This document shows positions 25,554 to 34,470 of a stretch of 38,249 nt of DNA, in pieces; within the stretch, counting starts at the first letter, position 1, and each line of letters begins with the position of its first letter. The stretch lies in assembly GCA_902599445.1 (NCBI GenBank), contig CACKFK010000017.1, forward strand, positions 1 through 38,249, in the 5' to 3' direction. The DNA comes from an uncultured Alphaproteobacteria bacterium. Its GTDB lineage: Bacteria > Pseudomonadota > Alphaproteobacteria > Rhodobacterales > Rhodobacteraceae. A program made the translations under genes and the position numbers. The notes beneath the pieces are model-generated. The model was not told the DNA's origin, ran no database searches, and saw only the letters and a program-made list of their open reading frames with translations.

Positions 25554-26375
25554 ATGAACACACTGGCTCTTGAAAATGCAATAAAGGTCATCAATAGAGA
25601 TGGGAAATCCAAGGTAGATCTTGCGATCATTCTTGGTTCTGGTTTAGGTGAACTCGTTGATTGGATCGAAAATCCTACAGTTTTTAAGTGCGGAGATATT
25701 CCTGGCTTCGTGGTATCAACCGCTCCTTCCCATGCTGGCAAGTTAATTCTTGGAGAGTTTAAAGGTGTCAGAATTGCCTTGATGCAAGGTAGGGTCCACC
25801 TATATGAGGGATATGGTCCAGATGAAATCACGTTTCCTATTCATGTCATGAAACAGCTTGGAGCAAAGAAACTGATTATTACAAATGCTGCTGGAGCATT
25901 AAACAGTGAATTTGATCCAGGTGAAATTATGTTGATTGAGGATCATCTCAACTTTACTGGTGAAAACCCTTTAATAGGGCAGAATAATGATTGTTTAGGT
26001 CTAAGATTTCCAGATATGTCTAATGCCTATGATAGTCAGTTATTAGTCAGGAGCAGAGACATCCTGAGAAAGAAAAATATTGGATTCAAAACAGGAATTT
26101 ATGTTGGAATCAAAGGACCTTCTCTAGAAACTTCTGCAGAACGTCGCTTTTTCAGGCAGGCAGGAGGTGATGCTGTTGGCATGTCTACTGTTTTAGAAAC
26201 AATCGCTGCTGTTCATAGGGGGTTAAAAGTATTAGGCATATCGGCCATTACCAATTCGGCGACAGGAGGACTGGAACAGAAACCTGATACTGTGGAAGAA
26301 ATTTTGTGGCATGCTAATATTGCTGGAAAGAAAATACTAGGACTACTCGAGGATCTTATTCTTGACCTACATTGA
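25554..26375 (+). CDS. punA: purine-nucleoside phosphorylase (6-oxopurine type)
   Basis: From ATG 25554 (273 aa; TTG 25542 is an alternative) the protein matches trimeric PNP. GSGLGELVD is the phosphate loop, PSHAGKLILG carries the phosphate-binding His, QGRVHLYEGY, ITNAAGALN, GPSLETSAERRF carries the purine-binding Glu, GMSTVLE follows, and ITNSATG carries the Asn that reads 6-oxopurines. It phosphorolyses inosine/guanosine-type nucleosides to base and ribose-1-phosphate. It begins 13 bases after the amidohydrolase stop, in the uptake operon. Confidence 0.85.
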   Translation: MNTLALENAIKVINRDGKSKVDLAIILGSGLGELVDWIENPTVFKCGDIPGFVVSTAPSHAGKLILGEFKGVRIALMQGRVHLYEGYGPDEITFPIHVMKQLGAKKLIITNAAGALNSEFDPGEIMLIEDHLNFTGENPLIGQNNDCLGLRFPDMSNAYDSQLLVRSRDILRKKNIGFKTGIYVGIKGPSLETSAERRFFRQAGGDAVGMSTVLETIAAVHRGLKVLGISAITNSATGGLEQKPDTVEEILWHANIAGKKILGLLEDLILDLH

Positions 26376-26524
26376 ATCGGTTCTGGGGTTTTATTAGGAT
26401 ATAAAATCAAAATCTTAGACTTAACTAGGGTTTTTTTGCTATAAGTGATAGAAAATATCGTATGCCGTAACTTTAGCTAGGTTGTTTTAAACTTAAAGCC
26501 TCATGATAGCGTTTGGAATATGAG

Positions 26525-26863
26525 ATGAAAAATAATGAAATTTGGACGGAAGAGCGTTGTTTTATCAAGGAGCTATTAAATACTTCGGAATCTCCAAATG
26601 TATCCTTGGCCATTGCCAGGGTTGAGCCAGGTGTGACAACTCAGCTTCACGCTCTATCAGGAATTAGGGAAACCTATATAATTCGAAAGGGTAACGGCAT
26701 TGTAGAAGTAGACGGCTCAGAAATTCCAGTTGGATTTAATGATAGGGTTTTCATAGAAGAAAATATACCTCAAAGAATTTCTAATGTTGGAAATGAAGAC
26801 TTGGAGTTCTATTGTTTATGCACGCCTAGGTTTCGACCAGAGAACTACAGAAATTTAGAATGA
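26525..26863 (+). CDS. small cupin-domain protein
   Basis: This 112-aa protein (ATG 26525; TTG 26513 adds four residues) has a single cupin barrel. VEPGVTTQLHALSGIRETYI supplies part of the first metal motif and VFIEENIPQRISNVGNEDLE the second. One or two of the usual histidines are replaced, so metal use is uncertain. Function is unknown. It follows the PNP gene by 149 bases and may be the last gene of that set or separate. It converges with bciA. Confidence 0.7.
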   Translation: MKNNEIWTEERCFIKELLNTSESPNVSLAIARVEPGVTTQLHALSGIRETYIIRKGNGIVEVDGSEIPVGFNDRVFIEENIPQRISNVGNEDLEFYCLCTPRFRPENYRNLE

Positions 26864-26905
26864 ATGGTCTTAGATTTGTTTCAGGAAGCGAGAAGGAATT
26901 TAGAA

Positions 26906-27898
26906 TTAGTCAAAAAGCTTTTGTTCCTTATCTTTAACTAGCTGGTGATCGCGTTCTATAATTGATTTATAAAAAACCTCAATTGTATCTTTTCCAACTT
27001 CAATCGTTTCTTCAGAGGAGTATTGCTTTATTCTCTTATTCCAGAATAACATTGATTCAGTGGCATAATAATAGGCAATTCGTAAGAATTCTGCTTTGTC
27101 TCGCATTTTTGTAGAGATCAAGCCTAGGGGAGTGATAAGGGTTGCTAAGATTTTAAATACATTGCTTGGCATATGGAAATATTTTGGAGATTTATTAAGT
27201 AATTTGAAAATAATGTCACCTAATTCCTTTTGTGTCCGCGCTGGCCCTGGACCACCAATGGATAGTATTTTATTTGTTCTGCTTTTATTATTTATGCATT
27301 GGACCAGAAAAATCGCTAAATCTCTTTCAGATATGGGTTTGGTCCTCGTTCTGTTTCCATCATCAAATAAAATGAATTTTTTCCCGTTCTGAACCCTTGT
27401 AATTTGCCCTGCCAGGGACTTAAAAAAGGCTGTTGGTCTGACGATCGTATAATCTAAACCAGATGTTTGAAGTTTTTTTTCAAAAGTAAGTTTTGCCCAC
27501 TGAAAGTTTAACATTGGTTTTTGAACACAAATAGCAGAAAGAAGAACAAAATTATTAATATTGTATGCTTTAGCAGTAGTCAGAATATTCATATTTAGCT
27601 CAAAATCTACAAACCAAGAGTCTCTAATTCCTCCAGTTCGGCTAGCTATACATGAAATAACAGCACACAAATCCGGGTACTGAGCAAAAATACTATTAAC
27701 TGATGACTTATTTTTCAAATCCCAAATAGGTATTTGTTCAGGGCTTAATTTAATTTGCTGTGCAAATTTAGGGTCCTTCGATCTTAAAGGGCAAATTGGT
27801 TTATAGCCTTGCTCTACAAGTATATTAGCAACATGCCGTCCTATATAACCAGTTGCTCCAACAAGTAACACTCTTTTTGAGATAACGAAATCTTCCAA
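26906..27898 (-). CDS. bciA: BciA-type divinyl (bacterio)chlorophyllide 8-vinyl reductase homologue
   Basis: This 330-aa protein has an extended Rossmann fold (VLLVGATGYIG, 10-20). It carries the most distinctive BciA stretches: ISCIASRTGGIRDSW (81-95), NFVLLSAICVQKPMLNFQ (116-133), TIVRPTAFFKSLAGQI (151-166), IGGPGPARTQ (214-223) and YYYATESMLFW (276-286). Known BciA reduces the 8-vinyl group of divinyl chlorophyllide or protochlorophyllide with NADPH. The start appears to be TTG 27898. No other pigment-synthesis gene is in the window, so the enzyme may serve a phototrophic pathway elsewhere or have another tetrapyrrole or alkene role. Confidence 0.8.
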   Translation of the reverse strand: MEDFVISKRVLLVGATGYIGRHVANILVEQGYKPICPLRSKDPKFAQQIKLSPEQIPIWDLKNKSSVNSIFAQYPDLCAVISCIASRTGGIRDSWFVDFELNMNILTTAKAYNINNFVLLSAICVQKPMLNFQWAKLTFEKKLQTSGLDYTIVRPTAFFKSLAGQITRVQNGKKFILFDDGNRTRTKPISERDLAIFLVQCINNKSRTNKILSIGGPGPARTQKELGDIIFKLLNKSPKYFHMPSNVFKILATLITPLGLISTKMRDKAEFLRIAYYYATESMLFWNKRIKQYSSEETIEVGKDTIEVFYKSIIERDHQLVKDKEQKLFD

Positions 27899-27995
27899 TT
27901 ATAAATTTCAAACTTAATTAAGTGTTAGAACACCTTTAAATATTTTGCTACCATAATTGAATGTGTTGACCAACAAAGAATACGAGATTTCACAA

Positions 27996-28994
27996 ATGGC
28001 GGAAAAAAATGTAGACGACAAAAAAAATAGTTCTCAGTGGAATTATCATCCTGATTTACCATTGGAGAATTACTCACTATTTAGCAGGTCGTTTGGTCTG
28101 AGATACTTAGTTGCATGGTTTTTTCGAAATTGGTTACATTTGGGCGAAAAGCTATTACTTGTGATAATCGCAGCACTAGCGTGGCTATTTCTTTACCCAC
28201 CTTTAGAAGAAGCTAAAATAATTTCCTTTTTTTGGATCTTTCAAACTTGGTTAGTAAATATGTTTTTAATGATCGTCATAGCAGGAGGGCTGCACTGGTA
28301 TTTCTATATAATAAAAGGCCAATCAAAAAATCTGAAGTTTGACCGACGAGATCCTGGAACAGGAAGATTGTGGAGTTTCTCTAATCAAGTGTACGACAAT
28401 ATGTTTTGGTCTCTTACCAGTGGGGTAGGACAGGTGACTGCTTTCCAAGTAGTAACAATGTGGCTTTTAGCAAATGATTATGCTCCGGTTAACTATTTTT
28501 TGGGAAACCCGGTCTGGTTTTTTGCTTTTTTTGTGTTGATTCCAATATGGTCTGCTTTCCACTTTTACTGGGTCCATCGATTTTTACATATCCCTTTTTT
28601 TTATAAGAGATACCATTCTTTGCACCACCGGAATGTAAATGTCGGGCCGTGGTCTGGATTTTCTATGCATCCTGTTGAGCACTTCTTCTATATATCTAGC
28701 ATATGTATTCATTGGGTTCTAGCTTCACATCCTGTACATGTCATTTATCATGTCATTTATTTGGGACCAGGAGCTGCCATGACTCATACTGGCTACGAAA
28801 ATTTATTGATAAAAGATACACGCCGTTTAAGCTTAGGAACGTTTTATCACCAGTTACACCATCGTTACTATGAATGCAATTATGGCAATGAAGAGATGCC
28901 TTGGGATAGGTGGTTTGGTACATTTCATGATGGATCTGAATTGGCAACGGAGAAAACCAGAGCAAGAAAGAAAACAATGCATAATCAAATGTAA
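27996..28994 (+). CDS. fatty acid hydroxylase/sterol desaturase family membrane enzyme
   Basis: From ATG 27996 the protein is 332 aa (TTG 27957 is an alternative start). It has several membrane segments and the family's histidine clusters for a diiron centre: HFYWVHRFLH, YHSLHHRNVNVG, FSMHPVEHFFY, MTHTGYEN and FYHQLHHRYYECNYG. These enzymes oxidise unactivated C-H bonds of lipids or sterols; hydroxylation or desaturation cannot be told apart from sequence. It is divergent from bciA, with about 97 bases shared upstream. dgcA follows after 40 bases. Confidence 0.85.
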   Translation: MAEKNVDDKKNSSQWNYHPDLPLENYSLFSRSFGLRYLVAWFFRNWLHLGEKLLLVIIAALAWLFLYPPLEEAKIISFFWIFQTWLVNMFLMIVIAGGLHWYFYIIKGQSKNLKFDRRDPGTGRLWSFSNQVYDNMFWSLTSGVGQVTAFQVVTMWLLANDYAPVNYFLGNPVWFFAFFVLIPIWSAFHFYWVHRFLHIPFFYKRYHSLHHRNVNVGPWSGFSMHPVEHFFYISSICIHWVLASHPVHVIYHVIYLGPGAAMTHTGYENLLIKDTRRLSLGTFYHQLHHRYYECNYGNEEMPWDRWFGTFHDGSELATEKTRARKKTMHNQM

Positions 28995-29034
28995 TAGATT
29001 AGCTAAAAATTTACTATGAAGATCCCACATTATT

Positions 29035-30081
29035 ATGAAAACTGTAAAATTTAAGACATTATACCTCAAAAAAAGATTTCCTCTGAAGATAAGTAGAGGA
29101 ATTTTTTCAGGATCGGAAAACCTATTTATATTGATTTCAAATGGTAAGAATGTTGGTTTGGGAGAGATGTGCCCAGGTGCGACGGAAGGTGCTGAGTCCG
29201 CAAAAGTTGGTCAGAAGCATCTTGAAGATTTTCTAAGAGAGAGTGGTAGCCTTTCTGGCTCTATTTTAGACACCTACTTAAATGCTATAGATTTTGGAAT
29301 AGCGCCTTGCGCAATTGCTGCTTTAGATATGGCCTTGTGGGACCTAAGGGCAAAGGAAGCGAACATGACTTTGTTTCGACTATTTGGTCTAGGTCTTCCA
29401 AAAGTAAACACTTCGATTACTATTGGGATAATGACCCCTGAAGAAGTTCGGGAGAGAGTGAGGTATTTAAAAGAAAAAGGGATGTTAGAAAATCTTAAAA
29501 TTAAGTTGGGGTCTCCTGAAGGTATAGATCATGATAAAGAAATGTTCATTGCTATATTTGAGACAATTCAAAACGGTTCTATAAAATTAAGAGTTGATGC
29601 AAATGGTGGTTGGTCGGTTGAAGATGCCCATAAAATGTTAATTTGGTTGCAAGAAAGGAATGTCGAGTATGTAGAGCAACCATTGGCTTGGGGAGAAGAG
29701 GAAAACTTAAGGTTTCTTTTTAAGGATAGACCTCTACCGCTTTTTGTGGATGAAAGTTGTCGAAATTCTAAAGATATTCCTTATCTTTCAGAATATGTTG
29801 ATGGGATCAATCTTAAACTAATGAAATGTGGTGGATTAACTGAAGCTATAAGAATGGTTGGGGTTTCTCGAGCTCATAATCTAAAAACAATGATTGGATG
29901 TATGGGGGAAAGTTCAGTTTCTATTTCTGCTGGTGCTTCTATTGGAGCCTTATTTGATTACATTGATTTAGATTCTCATTTAAACATAGATCCAAATCCT
30001 ACTTCAGGCGCTTTGTTAGTGAATGGCATTGTTACTCCACAAGATATCCCGGGGCATGGAGGAAGTTTGCACGATGCTTGA
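29035..30081 (+). CDS. dgcA: enolase-superfamily racemase, DgcA-type (N-acetyl-D-glutamate racemase)
   Basis: This 348-aa protein belongs to the MR/MLE (dipeptide epimerase) group. The catalytic KxK is in NLKIKLGSPEG (K155, K157), the metal ligands are RVDANGGW (D188), VEQPL (E214) and VDESC (D239), and the second catalytic lysine is K261 in NLKLMKCGG. Next to a DUF1611 protein such enzymes have been described as N-acetyl-D-glutamate racemase in D-glutamate degradation; alone they would be called dipeptide epimerase. It overlaps dgcN by 8 bases. Confidence 0.8.
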   Translation: MKTVKFKTLYLKKRFPLKISRGIFSGSENLFILISNGKNVGLGEMCPGATEGAESAKVGQKHLEDFLRESGSLSGSILDTYLNAIDFGIAPCAIAALDMALWDLRAKEANMTLFRLFGLGLPKVNTSITIGIMTPEEVRERVRYLKEKGMLENLKIKLGSPEGIDHDKEMFIAIFETIQNGSIKLRVDANGGWSVEDAHKMLIWLQERNVEYVEQPLAWGEEENLRFLFKDRPLPLFVDESCRNSKDIPYLSEYVDGINLKLMKCGGLTEAIRMVGVSRAHNLKTMIGCMGESSVSISAGASIGALFDYIDLDSHLNIDPNPTSGALLVNGIVTPQDIPGHGGSLHDA

Positions 30082-31105
30082 TCAAGACCTTAAACTTGTC
30101 ATTTATGCTGAAGGTAGTATGGGGACCCTCTTTGCTAAGATGGCAGAGGGGGTTATTCGTTATAGCCCAAATCCTGTTATTGCTGTGATTGATAGTAAAC
30201 AAGCTGGCAAATCGGTCCGAGAGGTCTGTAAAATTGATAAGGATATACCAATTTTCGGTGGAATTGAGGAGGCTATTAAGCTTGGTGCTCAAGTAATGGT
30301 TCTGGGTACTGCACCTTCAGGCGGTCGACTTCCACAGTCATGGTTAAATGTAATCGAGTATGCAATCTCTAAGGGCATCTCAGTTGTGAATGGGTTACAC
30401 GATTCTATTAATGAGATTTATAGTAAGAACTTAAAGGCCAATCAGTGGATATGGGATATAAGGACACCTACAGGTGTAATGCCTGATATTGGAGCTGCTC
30501 GAGCTAGCACACTTAATAATAAGCGAATTCTAATGATTGGTACTGATATGGCGGTCGGGAAAATGACTGCAGGTCTTGAATTAACACAAAGTTTGTTAGA
30601 ACTGAATGTTGATGCTAAATTTTTAGCCACAGGTCAAACAGGTATTTGTATTTCTGGAAGTGGAATACCTTTAGATGCATTTAAGGTTGATCATGCCAGT
30701 GGTGCAGTAGAAGAAATGGTTCTTAGGTATAAAGATAGGGATGTGGTCATTATTGAGGGACAGGGGTCTCTTTTAAATCCTGGTAGTACGGCTACTTTAC
30801 CTTTGATGAGAGGGAGCTGTCCGACTGCTATGATCTTATGTCATCGCTTTGGCTTGAAAAAAGTAGAAAGTGTTACAGAAGTGCACATCCCCCACTTGAA
30901 AAAAGTCATTCAACTGAATGAAGCAATAGTTTCATGTATTAACTTATTTCCTGCAGCTAAAGTCAAAGGTTTAGCACTGGATACTAGTGTGCTTAACGAA
31001 CATAGGGCTAAGCATGAAATTCAAAATCTTGAGGGTGAACTTGATTTGCCGGTTACAGACCCTGTTCGCTTTGGTGCCAAAAAATTAGCAGAAGCTATCA
31101 GTTAA
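30074..31105 (+). CDS. dgcN: DUF1611 P-loop protein, DgcN-type (D-glutamate N-acetyltransferase)
   Basis: I place the start at ATG 30074 (343 aa), preceded by AGGAAG and overlapping the dgcA stop. The frame from 30023 adds 17 residues encoded inside dgcA. The N-terminal domain begins LVIYAEGSMGTLFAKMAEGV. The C-terminal domain has a phosphate loop IGTDMAVGKMTAGLE and VVIIEGQGSLLNPGS. DgcN was shown in marine proteobacteria to acetylate D-glutamate, which DgcA then racemises to N-acetyl-L-glutamate. The translational overlap supports a two-step unit. Confidence 0.8.
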   Translation: MLDQDLKLVIYAEGSMGTLFAKMAEGVIRYSPNPVIAVIDSKQAGKSVREVCKIDKDIPIFGGIEEAIKLGAQVMVLGTAPSGGRLPQSWLNVIEYAISKGISVVNGLHDSINEIYSKNLKANQWIWDIRTPTGVMPDIGAARASTLNNKRILMIGTDMAVGKMTAGLELTQSLLELNVDAKFLATGQTGICISGSGIPLDAFKVDHASGAVEEMVLRYKDRDVVIIEGQGSLLNPGSTATLPLMRGSCPTAMILCHRFGLKKVESVTEVHIPHLKKVIQLNEAIVSCINLFPAAKVKGLALDTSVLNEHRAKHEIQNLEGELDLPVTDPVRFGAKKLAEAIS

Positions 31106-31175
31106 GGTGGTCAAAATGTCTTAGAGTTCCATAGAAAAATATTAATGAAGCTATATTTATGAAGATCAAGTCAAG

Positions 31176-31226
31176 GACTTCTTTTCAAATTTAAAAAAGC
31201 ATTTGTTTTGAAGGGAAGTCATTTTT
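31176..31226 (+). terminator. candidate terminator of the dgcAN unit
   Basis: GACTTC (31176-31181) plus the following TTTCAAA pairs with TTTTGAA and GAAGTC (up to 31220), about 14 pairs with G-U or mismatch in the middle, loop about 16-18 bases. ATTTTTC follows. The gene ends at 31105. Confidence 0.45.
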
Positions 31227-31284
31227 CTGGAGTATTTACATATAATTATGATTTAAAGCTAATGTCGACGGATATTAGTATTAA

Positions 31285-32250
31285 TTAATCATTCATTCCC
31301 AAGAATTCGTTGATTTTCTTGCAAACGAGCCAGAAATATTTGTCTGCTACAGGACTTTTATCACGGAATCTGATGAACCCGTGCACCATTGCCTTAGCAT
31401 TAATGTGTTCAACAATTGTGGAACACTTCACTAGGTTGTTTTTGAATCGAATTCCTTCAGAAGCAAGGGGGTCTATTTCAGCTGTACAGATAATTGTTTT
31501 AGGTAAGCCAGATAAGTTTTTCTCAAGCAGTGGAACAGCTAAAGGATCATTAGTTTCAAATTTTTTATCAAGATAAACAGACCAAAACCATTTCATAGAT
31601 TTTTTATCTAATATCGGAGCGTTTGCAAATTTTATATATGACGGAGATTCAAAATTCAGCGATAGACAGGGATAAAATAAAATTTGTGCTTTTGGTAATG
31701 GTTTTGCTTCCAGTCTTAATTTCATGGATAAGGCAGCTGCTAGATTGCCTCCCGCTGAATCTCCAGCAATCATAATATTTTTTGACGCGGAGCCTAGCCA
31801 CATTTTATTGTTTAATAACTCCAAATAAGAGGAAAAGCATTGATTTAGAGCAACTGGAAATCTATTCTCAGGGGATAGGCCATAGTCGAGTGCAATAACC
31901 GTAAGCCTGCAGCGTAAGCATAGATCAACACATACTTTATCATGAGAGTTTAAATCTCCCATGATCCATCCACCCCCATGCATATAAACTAAGGCAGCAG
32001 GCCTTCTTCTTTCGATCGTCGGCCTATATATTCTCACAGTAATCTTTCCCTCTGGGGTGATTAGCTCATGGTCGGATACTATGAGTTTATTGTTCCGAAT
32101 GAGGGGTAAGGTTTTAGCATGTTCAGAAAATAAGTCTCTCGATTCCTTAGGGGATCTCTCATATACCTTGCCAGGAAAAGTCGTAATAACTTCATGTATG
32201 TAAGGTAGAATTGAGGGATCAATGTCCTTATAATTCATATGCAATAGCAT
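31285..32250 (-). CDS. alpha/beta hydrolase, HSL-family esterase
   Basis: This 321-aa enzyme has the HSL/HGGG-type features: oxyanion loop YMHGGGWIMGD, nucleophile elbow MIAGDSAGGNLA, acid in AEIDPLASEG and histidine in MVHGFIRF. There is no signal peptide, so it is cytoplasmic. The start at ATG 32250 or 32238 (NYKDIDPSILPY) cannot be decided. It follows the HD-domain gene by 60 bases on the same strand, probably in one transcript with dddP. The substrate is likely a short-chain ester. Confidence 0.85.
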   Translation of the reverse strand: MLLHMNYKDIDPSILPYIHEVITTFPGKVYERSPKESRDLFSEHAKTLPLIRNNKLIVSDHELITPEGKITVRIYRPTIERRRPAALVYMHGGGWIMGDLNSHDKVCVDLCLRCRLTVIALDYGLSPENRFPVALNQCFSSYLELLNNKMWLGSASKNIMIAGDSAGGNLAAALSMKLRLEAKPLPKAQILFYPCLSLNFESPSYIKFANAPILDKKSMKWFWSVYLDKKFETNDPLAVPLLEKNLSGLPKTIICTAEIDPLASEGIRFKNNLVKCSTIVEHINAKAMVHGFIRFRDKSPVADKYFWLVCKKINEFLGMND

Positions 32251-32310
32251 TTAAGTAATGGTCCAATGCATTGAAATAATAATAAAAAACATAATGAGGA
32301 CCTAGCAGTG

Positions 32311-32910
32311 TCAAGGCAGCCCTATTACTTCTTTTGATTTAATTACATTGGGGTCATAAGCCTTTCGGTTAAATACCTCACGTATCATAGGCTCAAAGAA
32401 CTCTATGGATTCGGGTTCGTAATTAGGATCGAAACAACTCTGATCCCAACGTTCACAAAAGTCGGAACAGGACTTAAAGTAAATATTATCTTTGAATTTG
32501 TCTCGAGCATTCTTATCCCACCCGTAATGATGGGCATAGTATATCATTTGGAAGATTCCATGATGTTCTACTACCCATGAAACCTCTTCCCTCACAAAAG
32601 GTCTTATGACTTCAGCTGACATTCGATCATGATTTTGGGGAGCTAGGCCATCTCCAATATCGTGTAGTAGAGCACCTACAACCCAATCCAAGTCAGCTCC
32701 ATCTCTAAAAGCTCTTGTTCCTGATTGAAGACCGTGGTCTAGGCGTGTAATTTGATATCCCTCCAGTGAAACATTTCCTTGTCTTTTTAATTCATCAATA
32801 ATTCGATCAGGTGTCATGGAAAGGTAAGGTTTTTCTAATTCGCGAAGAAGTAGATAATCTTCCTTGTCACCATCCTTCATTTTAACAAATTTAACAGTTT
32901 TTTCAGTCAT
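32311..32910 (-). CDS. HD-domain protein, putative MIOX/PhnZ-like diiron oxygenase
   Basis: This 199-aa HD-domain protein carries H59 in ITRLDHGLQSGTRAF, H83/D84 in LLHDIGDGLAP, H94 in QNHDRM, H116/H117 in VVEHHGIFQ and D156 in CERWDQ. The order H...HD...H...H...D is that of HD proteins binding two metals. The DHxLQxxTRA start and lack of nucleotide-hydrolase motifs recall the mixed-valence diiron oxygenases (myo-inositol oxygenase, PhnZ) more than phosphohydrolases. It has a strong GGAGCAC ribosome site and begins 20 bases after dddP. Substrate unknown; context suggests organosulfur or carbon compounds. Confidence 0.7.
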   Translation of the reverse strand: MTEKTVKFVKMKDGDKEDYLLLRELEKPYLSMTPDRIIDELKRQGNVSLEGYQITRLDHGLQSGTRAFRDGADLDWVVGALLHDIGDGLAPQNHDRMSAEVIRPFVREEVSWVVEHHGIFQMIYYAHHYGWDKNARDKFKDNIYFKSCSDFCERWDQSCFDPNYEPESIEFFEPMIREVFNRKAYDPNVIKSKEVIGLP

Positions 32911-32930
32911 GATGTGCTCCTAAAATCATT

Positions 32931-34274
32931 TCATGAGTAGCCCATTAGCTTTGGATCAAACGGATATTTGGTTAAGTTTTCGTAACCATCGGCTGTTATC
33001 AAAACTTGGTCTTCCAGTTTAATGGAAAAGTCACCACCTTCAGGACTTACTAACACTTCGACACATAGGACCATTCCTTCTTCTAAAGGGTAATCATAGG
33101 CGCCTTTAACAAAACCATCAGGATAATTGATGGAAGGCCATTCATCACATAGGCCAACACCGTGCATCAAAACCCCATACTTGCCTTTTTGGTATTGTTT
33201 ATCCAGGGTATGAGACTGGAGTGTTAGGTCTTCCATGGAAACACCTGGCTTTAGCATAGACATGTTTGTCATGATATGTTCATGGGCATGTTTCATTGCA
33301 TAAACCATGTCTGGCCTTGGATTTTTGTTCCCTATCCACCATGTCCTACTGATGTCAACACAGATTCCATAGCTCCCCACTAAATCTGTATCAAAGGCTA
33401 TTATTTCATTATTTTTGGTTAGTCTGGGACCACATTCTTGAAACCATGGGTTAGTTCTTGGCCCAGATGCCAACAACCGTGTTTCTATCCATTCCCCACC
33501 TCGTTTTATATTTTCTGCATGCAATACTGCCCAAATGTCATCTTCACTAACATTACCATTTGGAACATTTTTCCTGGCAAAAGACTCCATTAAATGAACA
33601 CTGTTTTCACAGGCAACTGAAGCACACCGCATCGCCTTGATTTCATCTTTTCCCTTAATTGAGCGAGCTTTTTCAGTGAGTTCCTCACCTTCAAATATTT
33701 CAAATCCCTGTATTTCCAGTGCCCTGAGGCCATTAACTAAAATTTTATCAATGGCAAGCCTTTTGTTCTCACCTGAATGCTCGTTTAAAAGCAAACGTAT
33801 TTCATTGGAAAATCTATCAGCCTGGATATTGGCTTTGTCACCTCGAGCAAAATAAAATAAATCTGCACCAAATCGCTGCTCTTTTACTATAGGATTGAAA
33901 GTGCTTAAAAATGGTGAATTTTTATAGTCCCAAATGACCATATAACCATCAGCACAAATTAGAACAGCACGAAATGGATTGTGCATGTTCCAGATTTGCA
34001 TATTAGTGCTGTCTGTAGCATACCTGATATTAAGTGGATCAAACAGTAATAGCCCTGCATAATCCCGTTCAAGAATATGATCATGGAGCCGTTTCCACCG
34101 ATATTCCCTCATGTCCTGTAGATTTGGCAATTCCAGGCCATTATCCAACCACTCCGTAACAGCTAAATTTGTCGGCCCAATTTCTATTTGGTCATGGTCA
34201 TTTTCTCTCCCTTCAGTTTGACGAACTTTACTTCCGGGGGCTATTTTTCGGCTATCTCTAAAATATTTATCCAT
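32931..34274 (-). CDS. dddP: DMSP lyase DddP
   Basis: This 447-aa protein of the M24 metallopeptidase fold matches DddP throughout, for example FDPLNIRYATDSTNM, LHAENIKRGGEWIETRLLAS and MHGVGLCDEWP. Residues reported as metal ligands in the DddP structure are at the same numbers: D295, D297, D307, H371, E406, E421; the catalytic D377 is present. DddP cleaves dimethylsulfoniopropionate to dimethyl sulfide and acrylate. It leads a minus-strand unit with the HD-domain protein and an esterase. A palindrome lies about 38 bases upstream. Confidence 0.95.
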   Translation of the reverse strand: MDKYFRDSRKIAPGSKVRQTEGRENDHDQIEIGPTNLAVTEWLDNGLELPNLQDMREYRWKRLHDHILERDYAGLLLFDPLNIRYATDSTNMQIWNMHNPFRAVLICADGYMVIWDYKNSPFLSTFNPIVKEQRFGADLFYFARGDKANIQADRFSNEIRLLLNEHSGENKRLAIDKILVNGLRALEIQGFEIFEGEELTEKARSIKGKDEIKAMRCASVACENSVHLMESFARKNVPNGNVSEDDIWAVLHAENIKRGGEWIETRLLASGPRTNPWFQECGPRLTKNNEIIAFDTDLVGSYGICVDISRTWWIGNKNPRPDMVYAMKHAHEHIMTNMSMLKPGVSMEDLTLQSHTLDKQYQKGKYGVLMHGVGLCDEWPSINYPDGFVKGAYDYPLEEGMVLCVEVLVSPEGGDFSIKLEDQVLITADGYENLTKYPFDPKLMGYS

Positions 34275-34311
34275 TTACGCTCTCAGAATATTAGTACAGG
34301 TAACGTTTAGG

Positions 34312-34322
34312 CCGAAGTTCGG
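34312..34322. promoter_or_regulatory. palindrome upstream of dddP
   Basis: CCGAA-G-TTCGG is a perfect dyad 38 bases upstream of the dddP start, a place fit for a repressor. No known regulator gene is adjacent. It is short, so chance is possible. Confidence 0.35.
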
Positions 34323-34470
34323 ATAAGTGTAATTGACCCATCAAGAATTTCAATAAATTTCTACTCAGGGGGATATCCAATTTTTGTTTCGTTATTTTCA
34401 GTTAATTTTTGAACAGAAGCCAAGAAAACATTGGTTTTAAATCACAAATCTGCAATATAGGTGTAACACT

